Shown piece after piece: positions 51,870-63,424 of a stretch of 64,000 nt of DNA; position 1 is the first letter of the stretch, and each line of letters opens with the position of its first letter. The notes below the pieces were generated by a model, which ran no database searches, had not been told where the DNA came from, and was given only the letters and a program-made list of their open reading frames with translations. Position numbers and translations under genes: made by a program. The DNA is from Hygrocybe punicea (lineage: Eukaryota > Basidiomycota > Agaricomycetes > Agaricales > Hygrophoraceae): contig OY744467.1 in the NCBI GenBank assembly GCA_963556145.1, positions 6,386,001-6,450,000 of the forward strand. The letters run 5' to 3'.

Positions 51870-53900
51870 TAGGAAGACGCTGCGTATAGTTGTCAATACA
51901 TTTGACAATGCACTTATAATGAACTGCTATAGTCAGAGATTACCAGATCGTTACCTCTGCAGGAGTCCTGCCTCTTGACCAGACTCTGCTTGAGACCATG
52001 GACAAAGCCATCAAGGAGGAGTCGGAGAAACTCGACGAGCGACGAGCGATTAGCAGAAGCACAAGACTAGGCTTATCCATGGAAGGCGAATCCAAAATCT
52101 CAGATGCTCTGAAGGCTTAGATTACATGGATTGGTGGCAAGGTGTGTGCCTGCAATGGGGGATCATCTGCACCTTACTTACCATGGCGTCAAGACTCGGC
52201 TGTGACTGTAAAAAGCTCGCGTTGAAAAAAATGCCTGTACTTGTTTCACAAATGGATATCGTCCTTACTCTTGTCCGAATTCAACAAGCGCAGCCAATCG
52301 TTCTGACATTACTTACTTCCCAAAAGATTGGTTGAAGAGAGTGGCGATTGGGATAGATGCAATCGTCTCAAGGTTTACAACTGTAGTGTCTATTCGCCAG
52401 TTCAAACGTGGAGGGGAGCTCTTCGTAGACTGCAGTAATAGAGTGCATGTCTACTACTATTACTGCGGTCTAACTAATTTTGTACCAAGATTTTGTTGCA
52501 CGCACTGTCATCGCCAACACGCTGGCTCTCAAAAGAGTTGACCTCAAGAAGGTGAGCGATATATGAGGGCAAATTCCTTGCATCACAATTAAGAACGGAT
52601 GTCGATCATTGCTGAGGTGATGCGAGTACTCCTGGAACTACCATCCTCGGAGACCTCGTTGTAAACCTGCACGACTGTCACTACTCTTGAACAAACAGCA
52701 CCTCCTGCCATCACGCATTCTCGCACCACATGCCCTCGCCGTCATTGCTGTGCCAGCCACTCGAACGCTACGTCCAGGCTCACGCTACGTCCAGGCTTAC
52801 CACATCCTCCGACCAGCAGTCCAGTGCCACTCTCCATTTATCTCGGATAACTTTCTGAGCAGGATTGTTACTGTCAAGGACCTAATACCGATGCCAAAAG
52901 GCAAAGCATGCATCCATGCCATGTCCATCGTCAGGCATTTGACTGGAGCCACCGTCACTGTTGAGCAGGTCGTCAATGGAGAGAACGTGACACCACCAAA
53001 AGTAATTGCAGAGTTCCCGGATCTCCTCAGGCCACGACCACTAATGCTACGAAACCTCGGGAGAGTGGCGCCGTTCCTGGAGGGTTCAGAGGAGCCTGTA
53101 GGAGCTCTGCCTGTGGCGTAAATGGTTGTATTAACATTGTACTCTTGTAATGAACAGTTGCCTCGACGAATTTGACTGTTTTCGTTTTCCTTTTTACAAG
53201 GCAACTGTTCGCTGGTCCATTGTAACAAGTCGTTACAAGCAAGCATATTAAATATCTAATGAACACCTGTCTAATGCCCCAATGAGAGAGAAAACACTAG
53301 CTGAAAAAAACAAACCAAAACACACTTGAGGCTCCACTACCTCTGCCACTACACAGCCGTGAACCACTCCATGCTCATACCCCATCTCTGCTGGCCAAAT
53401 GTGCCCATATCCGCATCCGATGTTAATATTCCCTTCGGAATTGGGGCTGATGTTGTGCATCACCAGGGACAGCCCTCTCGATTGGCTGCGCTTGTTGAAT
53501 TCGGACAAGAGTAAGGACGATATCCATTTGTGAAACAAGTACAGGTGTTTTTTTCAATGTGAGCTTTTTTGCAGTCACAGCCAGCGAGTCCTGACGCCAT
53601 GGTAAGTAAGGTGCGGATGATCCCCCATTGCAGGCATACACCTTGCCACCAATCCATGTAATCTAAGCCTTCAGAGCATCTGAGATTTCAGATTCACCTT
53701 CTGTGGATAAGCCTAGTCTTGTGCTTCTGCTAATTGCTCGGTACCGCCAAGTAGAACCAACGAAATAAAGACAAATACCTTCTGGATTGTGGGTTGAAAA
53801 CCTGCTAGGGGTCTTCTGCTGCATGGGAGTCTGTGGCCGTCCAGAGAATAGCTGACTCAACCATCAGGGAAATAGATGGGACATACAAAAGGCAACTTGC
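51870..53900. other. Decayed region with a ~260-bp inverted repeat and a coding-like remnant
   Basis: The segment at about 52040-52302 recurs inverted at about 53485-53735 (shared agcacaagactaggcttatc, ggattggtggcaaggtgtg, cgtccttactcttgtccgaa). Several frames look protein-like. In the right copy the minus strand reads GCDCKKAHIEKNTCTCFTNG, a Cys-rich piece. Between them a 144-codon plus-strand frame at 52687-53121 has no known motif. This may be one gene copy duplicated in inverted orientation, or a foldback element whose ends I cannot define. Confidence 0.4.
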
Positions 53901-54223
53901 CTCGTCTGCTCTTTCTATCACATCTGCGTAAAGTTTTGTATATAGAGGGCCTGGCATGTTAAATTTATGTCCGACCATCATGAAGAGCTGAAATTGTCCT
54001 GGGAGGGATTCAGGATCAGATATTTTGTACCAAAAAAATGCCTACCTATTGCCTCCTGGAACCACTTGGCTACCCCCTTCATAGGACCACTTAGCGCACA
54101 CCAGGCTAGCTTTTCCCGTTCCAAGTGCGCCAATAAGTAAACGAGCATAGCTAGAGGACTTGCGAGATTTGAGCATCTTGATCATAAAAAAACTCACCTC
54201 TTTGTGCATTCACTTGTCTGAAC

Positions 54224-54341
54224 TAGTGTTGCCATGGCTCGGTCTGGCTCAGCTCAGCTCGGCTACGGCTAACAACGGTTAACCCATATATGGGTTGTTA
54301 GCCGTAGCCGAGCCGAGCCAGACCGAGCCATGGCAACACTA
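54224..54341. mobile_element. 118-bp near-perfect hairpin MITE with TAGTGTTGCC ends
   Basis: It starts TAGTGTTGCCATGGCTCGG and ends with the complementary CCGAGCCATGGCAACACTA. The two halves pair almost completely, with about two mismatches in 47 bases, and the centre AACCCATATATGGGTT is also palindromic. The first ten bases equal the termini of hAT-type elements A, C and D. Flanking 8-mers do not match. Confidence 0.8.
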
Positions 54342-54344
54342 ACC

Positions 54345-54930
54345 AGCCTGATGCTGCTGATTATGCTGCTTATGAAGCGGCTCGAGACCATTTTCTATGT
54401 TCTCCACATGCACGTGAAGCAATCCTCAAGGGTGGTATTGTCTGGCACCTCACGATGGAATTCGTTGGCCCTGGATGGGTTCTTACTGCCCCTCTAGTGC
54501 AGCCTTCTCTTGTGGGCAAGTCTTCCATTTTGTGGATGGCACTACTTTCTGTGACGATCACCTCGGTGAAGATGAGCTTGACCTCATATGCGGCGTATAT
54601 AGGGTGTATACTGGTGGGTACCCTCTCTGGATTCGTCAGCCATGCGTTAAGTCAACGTGATGTAGGATCGAACCAACAGGTCTCCCATCTTTCCTGGTGG
54701 CCAAAGCACTCAACTTGGCGGAAGAGCCTTTTCAATGTTGGCCACTGGACTCCCGCTGCCGAGGACTGGTTTCAGAAACGTCTCGAACTCATCCAGTAGA
54801 ACAAGGCCCAATGTCGGACTGCTGGAAAGTGGTATGAATCTCTTCCGAGGCATGGAAGGTCACTGCATTTGGCTCAGAAGATACATGAGGTAGCGGGCCA
54901 GTTCATAGAAGGCAAGACATTTCCATAGTT
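54345..54930 (+). pseudogene. Fragment of a common Agaricomycete gene of unknown function
   Basis: Protein-like text is spread over frames. AAYEAARDHFLCSPHAREAI starts at about 54360. EFVGPGWV then runs on in a Leu/Val-rich frame. In a shifted frame DGTTFCDDHLGEDELDLICG follows. After that come SHLSWWPKHSTWRKSLFNVG and HWTPAAEDWFQKRLELIQ, ending near 54800. The SWWPKHSTW...WTPxxEDWFQxRL pattern is one I associate with multicopy mushroom genes without known function. The frames and a TAG show it is dead. It follows directly after the hairpin MITE. Confidence 0.45.
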
Positions 54931-55049
54931 TGTTGGTCTCGTTTCATTGTTTTTCCTTGTATCGTGTACATTTGTCTTACCATCCACATTGACCACATTA
55001 TTTACGTGATGTTCTTGTGTCCCTTCGTTTCATAATAAATTTTATATTT

Positions 55050-57310
55050 CTACTGAAGTTTTTCTGTAAGAGACTGAATGAATGAGTTGACATCTTCTGG
55101 GAGCTGCATCTGTGCATCATCGTAAGTCTCCAACTCATGAAGCTCCTGACCCCAATCCAGACCATCCGTAAAATTGAGACCTCTTCCCTGCCGAATGGAA
55201 TACTTCAAAAGTTGAAGGGCTTCCATTAATTCAGGTGAAATGCGATTCCGTCGTGCAGTCATAGTTTCCTTGCTTGATGAAAACACTCTTTCACAAGGCA
55301 CTGCCGAAGCTTGTATTGGTAAAATGTCCATGGCGAGAGAAAAAATTCTCGGATAGCGAAGTTGATTTTCCTTGTCCAACTATGTTTAGCATGAAATGGA
55401 TACATCTGTCATTGGCCTCACATACCTGCCAGTATGTCAGACTCTTTGTTGTTGGCTGTGTATCGCGAAGGTAAGCTACGGCCTCGACTTCTATTGCCCA
55501 TTGCACAACTGAGTGACCTCAAATATGGTTGAGGCTGAGGATGTCTCTCGCAGTGGGACGTTGTAGTAGTAGATCACGTGACCCAGCTCCCATGGTTGGT
55601 CCTAGTCAGTAGGTTCTGGATGTAGTAGTCAGCAGATTCATCCTATCCAGTCAACTTCCACCTCGAGTCCTGCGTGAGCCCCCGGAGAGGTACCTCGGTA
55701 CCTCTCCAACATGGCAGGACTGCAGGTGGTTCTACATTTACTACAGGGCCCTCGGTTCCAGTAGTAGGGTCATACGGGCGAAGCTATGTAAGATAGAGTA
55801 ATTCAGGTGATAAAAGCGGAAATATTATTGGTACATATGGCATTAATAAATAAATCTTTGGCCCAATCAACTCGCTCTGGCATGTACTCCTCAAGCCACG
55901 TCAATTTGATGGATGGATCCAGAACTGGAAAAAAACCGTCAGCAAAAGCAAAAAATTAGTTAGATACAGACTCATGGCCAGTGTGTAAGCAGGGACCATG
56001 TCCGTTCGGCTACTATATAATTCAAGTTTGTCGATCCCCTTCTGGATGATTTCAGAAGTTTCCGGATTCTGCTCTTGATGTACTTTCCAGACATTGAGCA
56101 TTGCTTCAAATGCAGGTACGGCATGACATAATGTTGGAGTCTTCTCATGTGATAACATTTGTTGGAAGGCATGTGGAATCTGACAATGATAATACATTAT
56201 ATAGAAAAGGAACAATCAAATATACTCACCTCGAGAATAGATTGAAATTTTCGAAGAGCGTTCCAGTCAGAATCACGGAGCTGAAACTTGTGCAGTTCAG
56301 ACAATTCCCGGCTTTTGAGGAAGGTGTCAAGAACCTAGATAACCACGTCAAATATTGGCCACGAAATAAAAAATAAAAAATACCTCTTGAAGATCAATGG
56401 CTCGTTCAATCATGAGTAATGTTGAAGACCACCTCACTTCCATGTCATGCAGAAGCTGAAGTTCCTTCTGCTCTAATCTCTCAAACAAGGATGAAAAATA
56501 CTGTCGGCGCAGAGAAGATGATCGGATCTAGTATAAATTAATGTTTTCGCATCAAAAGGTAAGTTGCTGCACAAGATAGCAAGAGAGAGACATACTGCAC
56601 GAATGAGAGATCGGACAGTTGCAATTGGATCTCGGTCAATCCCTTCCAAGAAGTTTGCAGGGTAAAAGTCATCAGCGGTTTCAGCCACATAGTCGAGATT
56701 GGTGATTGCCGCTAGCACAGCCTTGCAAGCAAGGTTGACGATGTGGGGGAAACATCTGGAGGTAAAGAGTATTAGTACTTATGGTGCAGCAACAAAATCA
56801 TGTCACCTACCTGATTCGACACTCAATTTTGTCAAATTTGATTTTCCGTCGCCGAAGTTCACGCTCTAATATGGCCATGAACGTATCATTGTTTGAGGCA
56901 TTGTCGAGGGTAATCCATCCAATCTGAGAGGATGAGGGTCAACGAGAATACAAAGAAACTTTGAATATTGAATACCTTGCGAGTAATCATAAGCCAATCA
57001 GTAACATATATGAATACATGGGCGAGATGCTCGCCATCATGTCGCCCAGGAACACGATGAAATCCCACCAAGTCGGAATGTAATCTGAGAATGTGTTGAC
57101 GGCCACTGGGGGTTTCTTCAGTATGCGATTGGATCCAATGAGCCGTGATAGCCATGAAAGGAGAACGATTCGGATCGGACCACATATCCATTGTGAATGA
57201 AATCTTCCCTAATGAGTGCTGTTCCTTTATTAACAAGAATAGTCAAAATGCAGGTAGCAGCCGCTCTGACCTGCATGTTGTAGAGGGTCGACGTCTCTCT
57301 GAGTCCATAT
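55050..57310 (-). pseudogene. hAT transposase, nearly complete, interrupted by a solo LTR
   Basis: On the minus strand the exons read in order: EQHSLGKISFTMDMWSDPNR (first Asp region, 57236-57160); after an intron IGWITLDNASNNDTF and RELRRRKIKFDKIECRIR (second Asp, about 56930-56820); CFPHIVNLACKAVLAAITNL; LLHDMEVRWSSTLLMIERAI (the family Trp); HEKTPTLCHAVPAFEAML; LTWLEEYMPERVDWAKDLF; and, after the LTR and a 46-bp intron (55380-55425), the C-terminal dimerisation domain YPRIFSLAMDILPIQASAVP and CERVFSSSKETMTARRNRIS ending at 55050. The N-terminal BED region is missing upstream of 57310. A stop lies in the exon next to the LTR. A source for mobilising the TAGTGTTGCC elements is possible but unproven. 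Confidence 0.8.
55562..55711 (+). mobile_element. Solo LTR of the TRIM-like family in the hAT gene
   Basis: The 150-bp stretch starts TGTAGTAGTAGATCACG and ends CCTCTCCAACA. It keeps the terminal inverted repeat GGAGAGGTACC/GGTACCTCTCC and the order of motifs seen in the 161-bp LTRs. It splits the hAT transposase between VNVEPPAVLP and RPTARDILSL. No 5-bp duplication was found. Confidence 0.75.
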
Positions 57311-57318
57311 CCTCAATA

Positions 57319-57700
57319 CAGTAATCAATGGCTCCTTGAAACACTACCACTCCATGAAACACCTTCATATCATTTGTTTCACACATTCTCTAAGGCCAAA
57401 TATAATGCTTGTCAGTCCTGTACATCTAATGAATATGTTTAGATATTTGTGTCCATGTAAATGCACCAATAAAATTAGAAAATACTTTTTTGAGTAGGAG
57501 AGAATATCATGACCACTTCTTGAAACACCAGTATTTTGATCATAAAATAATCAAATCTGAATGGTTTTCTTTGAAAATTGGTATCTGTAGTCTCTAAATA
57601 CATCTAAATATTTCTATCTATTCAGAATTTTGTTCAATGGATGCACTTGCCCAGAAAATTTGATTTCAAGTCAAGTGTTTCAAGGAGCCATTGATTACTG
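57319..57700. mobile_element. Mariner-type MITE with perfect 27-bp inverted ends and TA flanks
   Basis: CAGTAATCAATGGCTCCTTG begins at 57319 and its exact complement ends at 57700. TA lies at 57317-57318 and 57701-57702. The 330-bp interior is AT-rich and non-coding. The termini are unrelated to the CAGCCGTTTGC mariner at 31297, so another transposase would be needed. It lies at the 5' edge of the hAT gene. Confidence 0.85.
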
Positions 57701-57702
57701 TA

Positions 57703-58603
57703 TATCACGAATCCGGATGAACCCGATGCCTCTATTCAACTCGCAATCGAACCCAACATAACCCGACGCAACCCGACGTGACGTGACGTGACGTGACCCG
57801 ACGTGACCGATGTAACCCGACACATGCCGCCTTTGTCACAGCCGCTTTCAGACCAAATCCGGCAGCCTCAAACGCCTCGGAGTTCCAATTGTAGAAGATG
57901 GATCTCATCAGAGTCAATCCCCGACTTTGGACTTACCATATTTATGCATCCCATCGTCCTTTCGGAGATATGTAGGACTTTCTAGATCTTTTCCTTGCAT
58001 ATTCGTTTTCCCCTCCATTTTCTTGTCTTCGTCGCATTGCAACCCCCCTTTCCACATCTCCATTTCATCTTTTCTTTGTAGTTTCTATCAGCCAAAGTAG
58101 ACATGTCCGAAAGTAGCTACACACGCATGTACTATAAAAACGGTCCCCGACGACCGTACAAAAAAAAAGACACCCTTAGTCCCTGTTTTCATATAGTCAG
58201 AATCTTCTTTAATCCCTTCAAATGCTCGTCCATGTAGATCCTTAGCTTTTTGTAGTTCACTTTATCGTCTTTATTGATTGTTTCCATTATTTGTTCATCG
58301 TTTCCGACCCGACCCGAGCCGACCCGCCGTACCCGACATTGTCAGCATCGTCGGGTTCTTCGTTATTCATCCATTTTCACTCCATTCATCGCCGGATTCA
58401 TTGTTATTTGTTTAGTTTTACACGGCGGCTTGATATTTTACTTACATTTCCACTTCCTTTACAATTATTTCTGACACTGACTTATCCACTGTCACTTTTA
58501 CGCTGACACCCCTCTGGTTAGGATCTTTATTTATCAATATAGTTCTGAAGCCACCAAGAACCCGCATCTACAATGTCTTTACTTAGTTGATCTAAATGTT
58601 CTA
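57703..58603. other. Stretch without a supported gene, with GTGAC and CCCGAC repeats
   Basis: A short (GTGAC)n run lies at 57777-57800, and repeated CCCGA motifs occur at 57715-57820 and 58305-58345. These could be the subterminal repeats of another hAT-like element, but no duplication was found. Confidence 0.35.
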
Positions 58604-58638
58604 TTTTTTTTTTTTTTTTTTTTTTTGTCAGGTTTATT
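58604..58638 (-). terminator. Poly(A) signal and poly(A) tail of the LINE
   Basis: AATAAA on the minus strand lies 6 bases before a run of 23 A. This marks the 3' end of the retrotransposed copy. Confidence 0.85.
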
Positions 58639-59115
58639 GTCCCGCAGGGTTGTACCCTATGTCGGACGTTACATGTGGGCGAAGAGTATGCTAGTGAAGT
58701 AGAAAAAATATATGAAAATTGGGATCCGTCCCAATTCCTGCGCCTCTGGTTTACGAATGTAGACACGACGGAGTAAGTCCCCCGTGACCCCAGCATATCC
58801 AATGCTGTTTTAGACGTCTGGCCTGGCTGTGAGGGTGCCCGATGGTGCTAGTGGAAGTTGCGTTGTGGGGGGGTCTAGACCGTATAAGTGCTCGGCCGCC
58901 GAGGCGGGCATGCACGAGGAAGATGAGGCCGCAGGGTGGAGAAGGTGTGATGAAAGGGTGATCGTCTGTTGATGCTGTTTGTACGGTGTGAACGACGTTG
59001 AGGTCGGGCGGGCGGGGGCGGCGTAGATCTTGATGTGAGCGAGCGTGTGTGGGGGTGGGGGTGGCGGTGGGGAGTTATCAGTGACGGAAATAGCGCTGTT
59101 GATGGGTAAAGTCAG

Positions 59116-62100
59116 TCAAGTGTGGATCGGGTTGCGAATGTCACCGAAGGAGTCCTTGAGTCTGCCTGTGTGGCGTACGAATTTTAGTAGCTCTGATATG
59201 CCTTTCTTGTTATTGAGGAGGTAGGTGAGGGATCGGGCTTGTGTTCTAAGTGAATTAGTCAGTGAGTGACGTGCGTTACGGTAGAGTGGACAGTCGAAGA
59301 GGAAATAGTGTACGGTTTCCTTCGCTTGGGCGCATTTGGGGCAGGTTTCGGTATCGGATTTCTTGATTTTGTGTAGATAGGCGTTGAGTGGGAGATGTCC
59401 CGTGCGTATTTGTGTGAGTAGACTAGTCTGGGGGCGAGTTAAGTCAAGTGTAGTTTTAAGGAAATTGTTACAGGGGAAGTCAGGGTCGATACGGGTGAAT
59501 CGTGTGTATCGTGGCGATCGTTGCCAGGCGTCCTTCCATTGTAATATTAATTGCTTATTGAATGATTGTTTGAGGGCCGAGGCGTTGGAGGGCAGGGGTT
59601 TGAGTCGAAGGGCGTGGGGTAGGGAGTGTCGCGGGCTGGTAGTTCCTCTCACTGCTGCTTTGGCCTCTGTGTCGGCTTGTTCGTTCCCGGGGACGTCACT
59701 GTGGCTTGATATCCATTTGATAGTAATAACGAGGAGGTGGTTGGTGTCGGTGAGACGTCGGACCGCTTTGTGGAAGATGTCTAGTGTGTGTTGACCGGAT
59801 TTAGGGCTTGTTCTGGTGGAGGTTAGTGCATGTATTGTCGGTTGGCAATCAATGTAAATGGAGACGTCACGTAGGAGTATTTCACGGCTTAGTAAGTGTA
59901 AGGCGAGGGTGCCAGCTATGTTTTCTGCCTCGACGTTGTGGTGAGAGTCACTGGGTCCTAGGTGGTAGCGGAGTGTTCTGGCTTGTGTACGTCCATTGCG
60001 ATATAGAACCGCTGCTGCGCCCACGCCTCCTTTGAGTGTGGAGCCGTCCGTGTATATTTTTATGTCTGCGTTGTCGTTGTTGTGTTGTTCTATGGATTTG
60101 TCTCTGGAGTCGGGTATGGAGGTGTGGAAAGGGGGGGGGGGGTATGTGAGTGCGTTGGGCGTATGGGTTCTATGTCGTGTGGGTCGATATGGAAGAGGTG
60201 GGTGAGTGTGTGGAGGGGGGATCTGTGTCTGGTGACGAGGTGTTTCGCACAACGCCGTATAAGAGCATGTAGTGGGTGTGAGGCGGGGAGGGATGCCATT
60301 CTGATGACTGATCTGTGACAAACTTTGTGCATTAGTAAGTCGACGGGCAGAATGCCAGCGTGGAGATCAAGTAGGTCGTTTGGAGTAGTTCTGAGCGCTC
60401 CAGTGATGGGTATAGATGCCAGGCGTTGGGTTTTTGTGAGCTCGCGCATCACTCTGACTGAGCCTTTTCTATGGGTGCCATTTGTCGTCTTGTGGACTGG
60501 GGTGTACCAAACGTCGGCTGCATAAGTCATTTTTGGGATAGCCATGGCCATATATAACCGTCGCATTAGCTTTCTGGGGACGCCTGATTTGGGCCGTGCT
60601 ATTCTGTGAAAGAGATGGATCCATTTGGTGGTCTTGGCGATAGCGTGTTCTTGCTGTTCGTGCCATCGGAGGTGCTGGTCCATGATGATGCCAAGGAAAC
60701 GATGTGTCTTGACGGGTTTAATGAGGGTGTCGTTGAGCGCGAGTGGGGGCCTCGAAATGTTGGTGCGCTGTGAGAAGTCTATCAGCGTGAATTTGCTGGT
60801 TTCAAATTTAGAATTGTGGTCCTTGGACCAGGTGAAGGCTCCGTCTTGCTTTGTCATGATGTTTTTGATGAGTCTGTTGGTTGTCGTGAAGTTTTTGCCC
60901 TCTACATATATGGCGGCATTGTCTACGAATGCCACAGCGAGTTCGTGTTTGCCTATGGGGATGTCGAGTAAGTCAGCGTTATAGAATAAATATATTATCA
61001 TGGATATTGGGTCGCCTTGGCTGATGCCATTTTTGAGGAGGATCGGGCCGGAGATATAGTCATCGAAGGCGAGGTGGGTTGTGCGGTCCGTTAGGATGTT
61101 GTTGATAAGTTGGATAATGGGTTTGGGGATGCGTCTTTTTCTCATGTTGTGGAGCAGCCGCTCCGTGATCGCGTTCGGAAATGCCCCTTCGATATCCAAA
61201 AATAGGATTGCGGCTACTCTTTTGTTCCGCCAAGCATGTTTGATGCGATGAACTAGGACGTGCATGGAGTCGGTAGCGGTTCGTCCGGGTCGCCCGCCGA
61301 AGTGGTGGGAGGGTAGGAGTTGGTGTTCTTCGACCATGGTCGTTATGGTTTCTGCGATGATAGATGTCAGTAGTTTTGGGAGGGTATTGAGTAATACGAT
61401 GGGGCGATAGGCTTTGGGGATGTCATATCTTGGTTTATCCAGTTTGCGTAGCACGCTGGTGATGGAGTCCTTCCATGGGGCGTAATATATGTTGAGTGTG
61501 AGAATGGCGTTGAAGATGTTGTGGATGTGGTCCGAAATGAGTGCTGTGCATTCTTTGAGTACAATGTTGGGATACCGTCCGGGCCCGGGGCTTTGAAGGG
61601 GAGAATTTTGGCGAGGTGTTTGAAGATAAGGTCTTTGGAGATGTGTGTCGTGTAGGGGACTCGATCTGGGTATAAGTAGTCTATTGGGACCGAGGAGTGT
61701 TCAGGTGGGGGGGGAAAGAAGGAGTTAGCGATGGCCCGGCTCTTGTCTTCGTTCGACGTTGCGTAAGTTATGTGGCCGTCCGGGTGGATTATTTCCAAGG
61801 TGGGGATGGAACACTTGCCGCCGTCTCCTCTGGGGTTGTCGCTGATGGGATTGGATACACACTTGTTAATCGTCCAGAGGTCGTCGTCGCTGGCTTCGTC
61901 GAGGAAGGCTGACCAGTGCTTTTCTTTGACTTTGAGGATTTCATTACCGTATAGGTTGCGTGCGGCCCTGTGTTCATCGTGGCTGGGGTGAGCGGCATCT
62001 ATTCGGTGCTTATAGGATAGTCGACTTAGCCTGTTTTTATCTCGTTTGAGCTGGTTTAGTTGCAGACCACCATCGTTTTGAGTGCGGGCATGGTGTGGAA

Positions 62101-63050
62101 ATGGGGACTACGGCTTTGATAGTTGACTGTAGTACGTTGGTCAGTGTGGATATGGCGTTGTCTAGTTGTTGTTGGGAGGTAATGGGGGCTGTAGGGGGGT
62201 GTTGTCATAGTTGAGTGTCGAGGTGGGTGCGAAAGGTGTCCCAGTTTGTGTTGCGAAAGTTTCGTGATGGTTTGTCAGGTCTTAGTTGTGGGTGGAGAAC
62301 GATGGAGGTGGATATCGGTATGTGGTCGGTGCCGGTTGGGCGTAGTTCTGGTCTGGTATTACAGGAAAGTATAAGATTGCTTGTTTTGGCGGTGCAGAAG
62401 ACGTTGTCTGTTCTGGTCCAATTCTTCGTTGCCATGGATTCGAGGGTGGGGAGGTTTTTGGGTAGCGTCATTATCATGTCGCAGTCGGCTGTGGCTTCGA
62501 TGAGTAGTCTTGCTTGGGCTAGGGCGTTGGCGGTGAATAGGTGATGGTTTCGCTCTTTGTCCCATAGAGGGTGGTGTCTATTGAAGTCACTGCACCATAG
62601 CATATGGTCCGCATCTTGTTGGTGGAGGGTCACTTCATGGGTTTGGGCGAAGGTGTGGAGGGTGTTGAGCGTGTCGGAGTGATGGCAATCATTATAAATG
62701 TTGAAGATGGAGAAGTTGCCTGTTGGGCTTTTGATTCGGATCGCCGTGAGGTCGTTGGAGCCGTGGATTTTTATCTGTTCCCAGTAGTTGGTGTTGAGTT
62801 TGGTGTTAACGAAGATTACTGATCGGGTGGGTGCTTCGGAGGTGAGTCGGTCGGGTGGGTATATGACTCTCCAGTTGTGTGTGGCTTTCGTATTACCGTA
62901 GTAGTCGAAGTACGGTTCCTGTATTAGCAGAATGTCGCATTTAGTGTGGATTAGCGAATTAATGAGATCCCAGTGAGCTTTGGCGGATTTGTTGAGGTTT
63001 ATTTGCCAGATGTTTAGCTGTGTCAGCTGGGGGTGTGGGTGTTCAGGCAT
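59116..63050 (-). pseudogene. LINE ORF2: endonuclease, reverse transcriptase and RNase H, broken
   Basis: The ATG at 63050 opens the endonuclease (LNIWQINLNKSAKAHW, DILLIQEPYFD, WCSDFNRHHPLW). It is interrupted by TGA at 62205-62207. After frame changes near 62090 and 61565 the reverse transcriptase follows (FKAPGPDGIP, AYRPIVLLNTLPKLL, FLDIEGAFPNA, GISQGDP). Its catalytic motif reads AFVDNA where F-V-D-D is expected, so the second Asp appears replaced by Asn. A further shift falls in a run of 11 C near 60130. RNase H follows with IKIYTDGS, NVEAENIAG, IYIDCQPTI and GNEQAD, so its acidic residues are present. A C-terminal CPKCAQAKETVHYFLFDC knuckle and the stop at 59116 end it. Confidence 0.88.
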
Positions 63051-63424
63051 TAGTCGAGGGGACTAGGTGGGAAGTACTGCCTGCTCGGTTGTCATTCTGT
63101 GTGGGAATGTGGGGGGGTGGGTCGACGGGGGCGACGAGTGGTTCATCTCCCCATGCTCGAGAGGGTGGGATGGAGGTGGTGTGATGTGGTGGTGGTTGCT
63201 TCTCGAAATTGATAGTGGTTTGTCGGGTGGGTCTGGACTGGTGCCTGGAGGAGGAGGAGGGGGGGGGGGGGTTGGTTGCGTGGAGGGGGGTTCAGTGGTA
63301 GGTCGAAGATGGAGTGGGGAGGGGAGTAGTGTCGTGCAGCCGGGGAGAGAGGGGGGAGCGGGTAGGGAGAACGCTGTCTGTTCGGGATCGTTGAGTCGAG
63401 ATTAGTAGGGGGGTGACGGTCGGA

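Noticed and set aside
55561..55716. 5-bp target duplication around the solo LTR
   Set aside because: The flanking bases gacgt and tggca do not match. Likewise ttcca/atgta around 9993-12170, so no duplication is claimed for the LTR elements.
59384..60205. Plus-strand frames opposite the LINE RNase H region
   Set aside because: They are shadows of the minus-strand ORF2, which has clear catalytic motifs.
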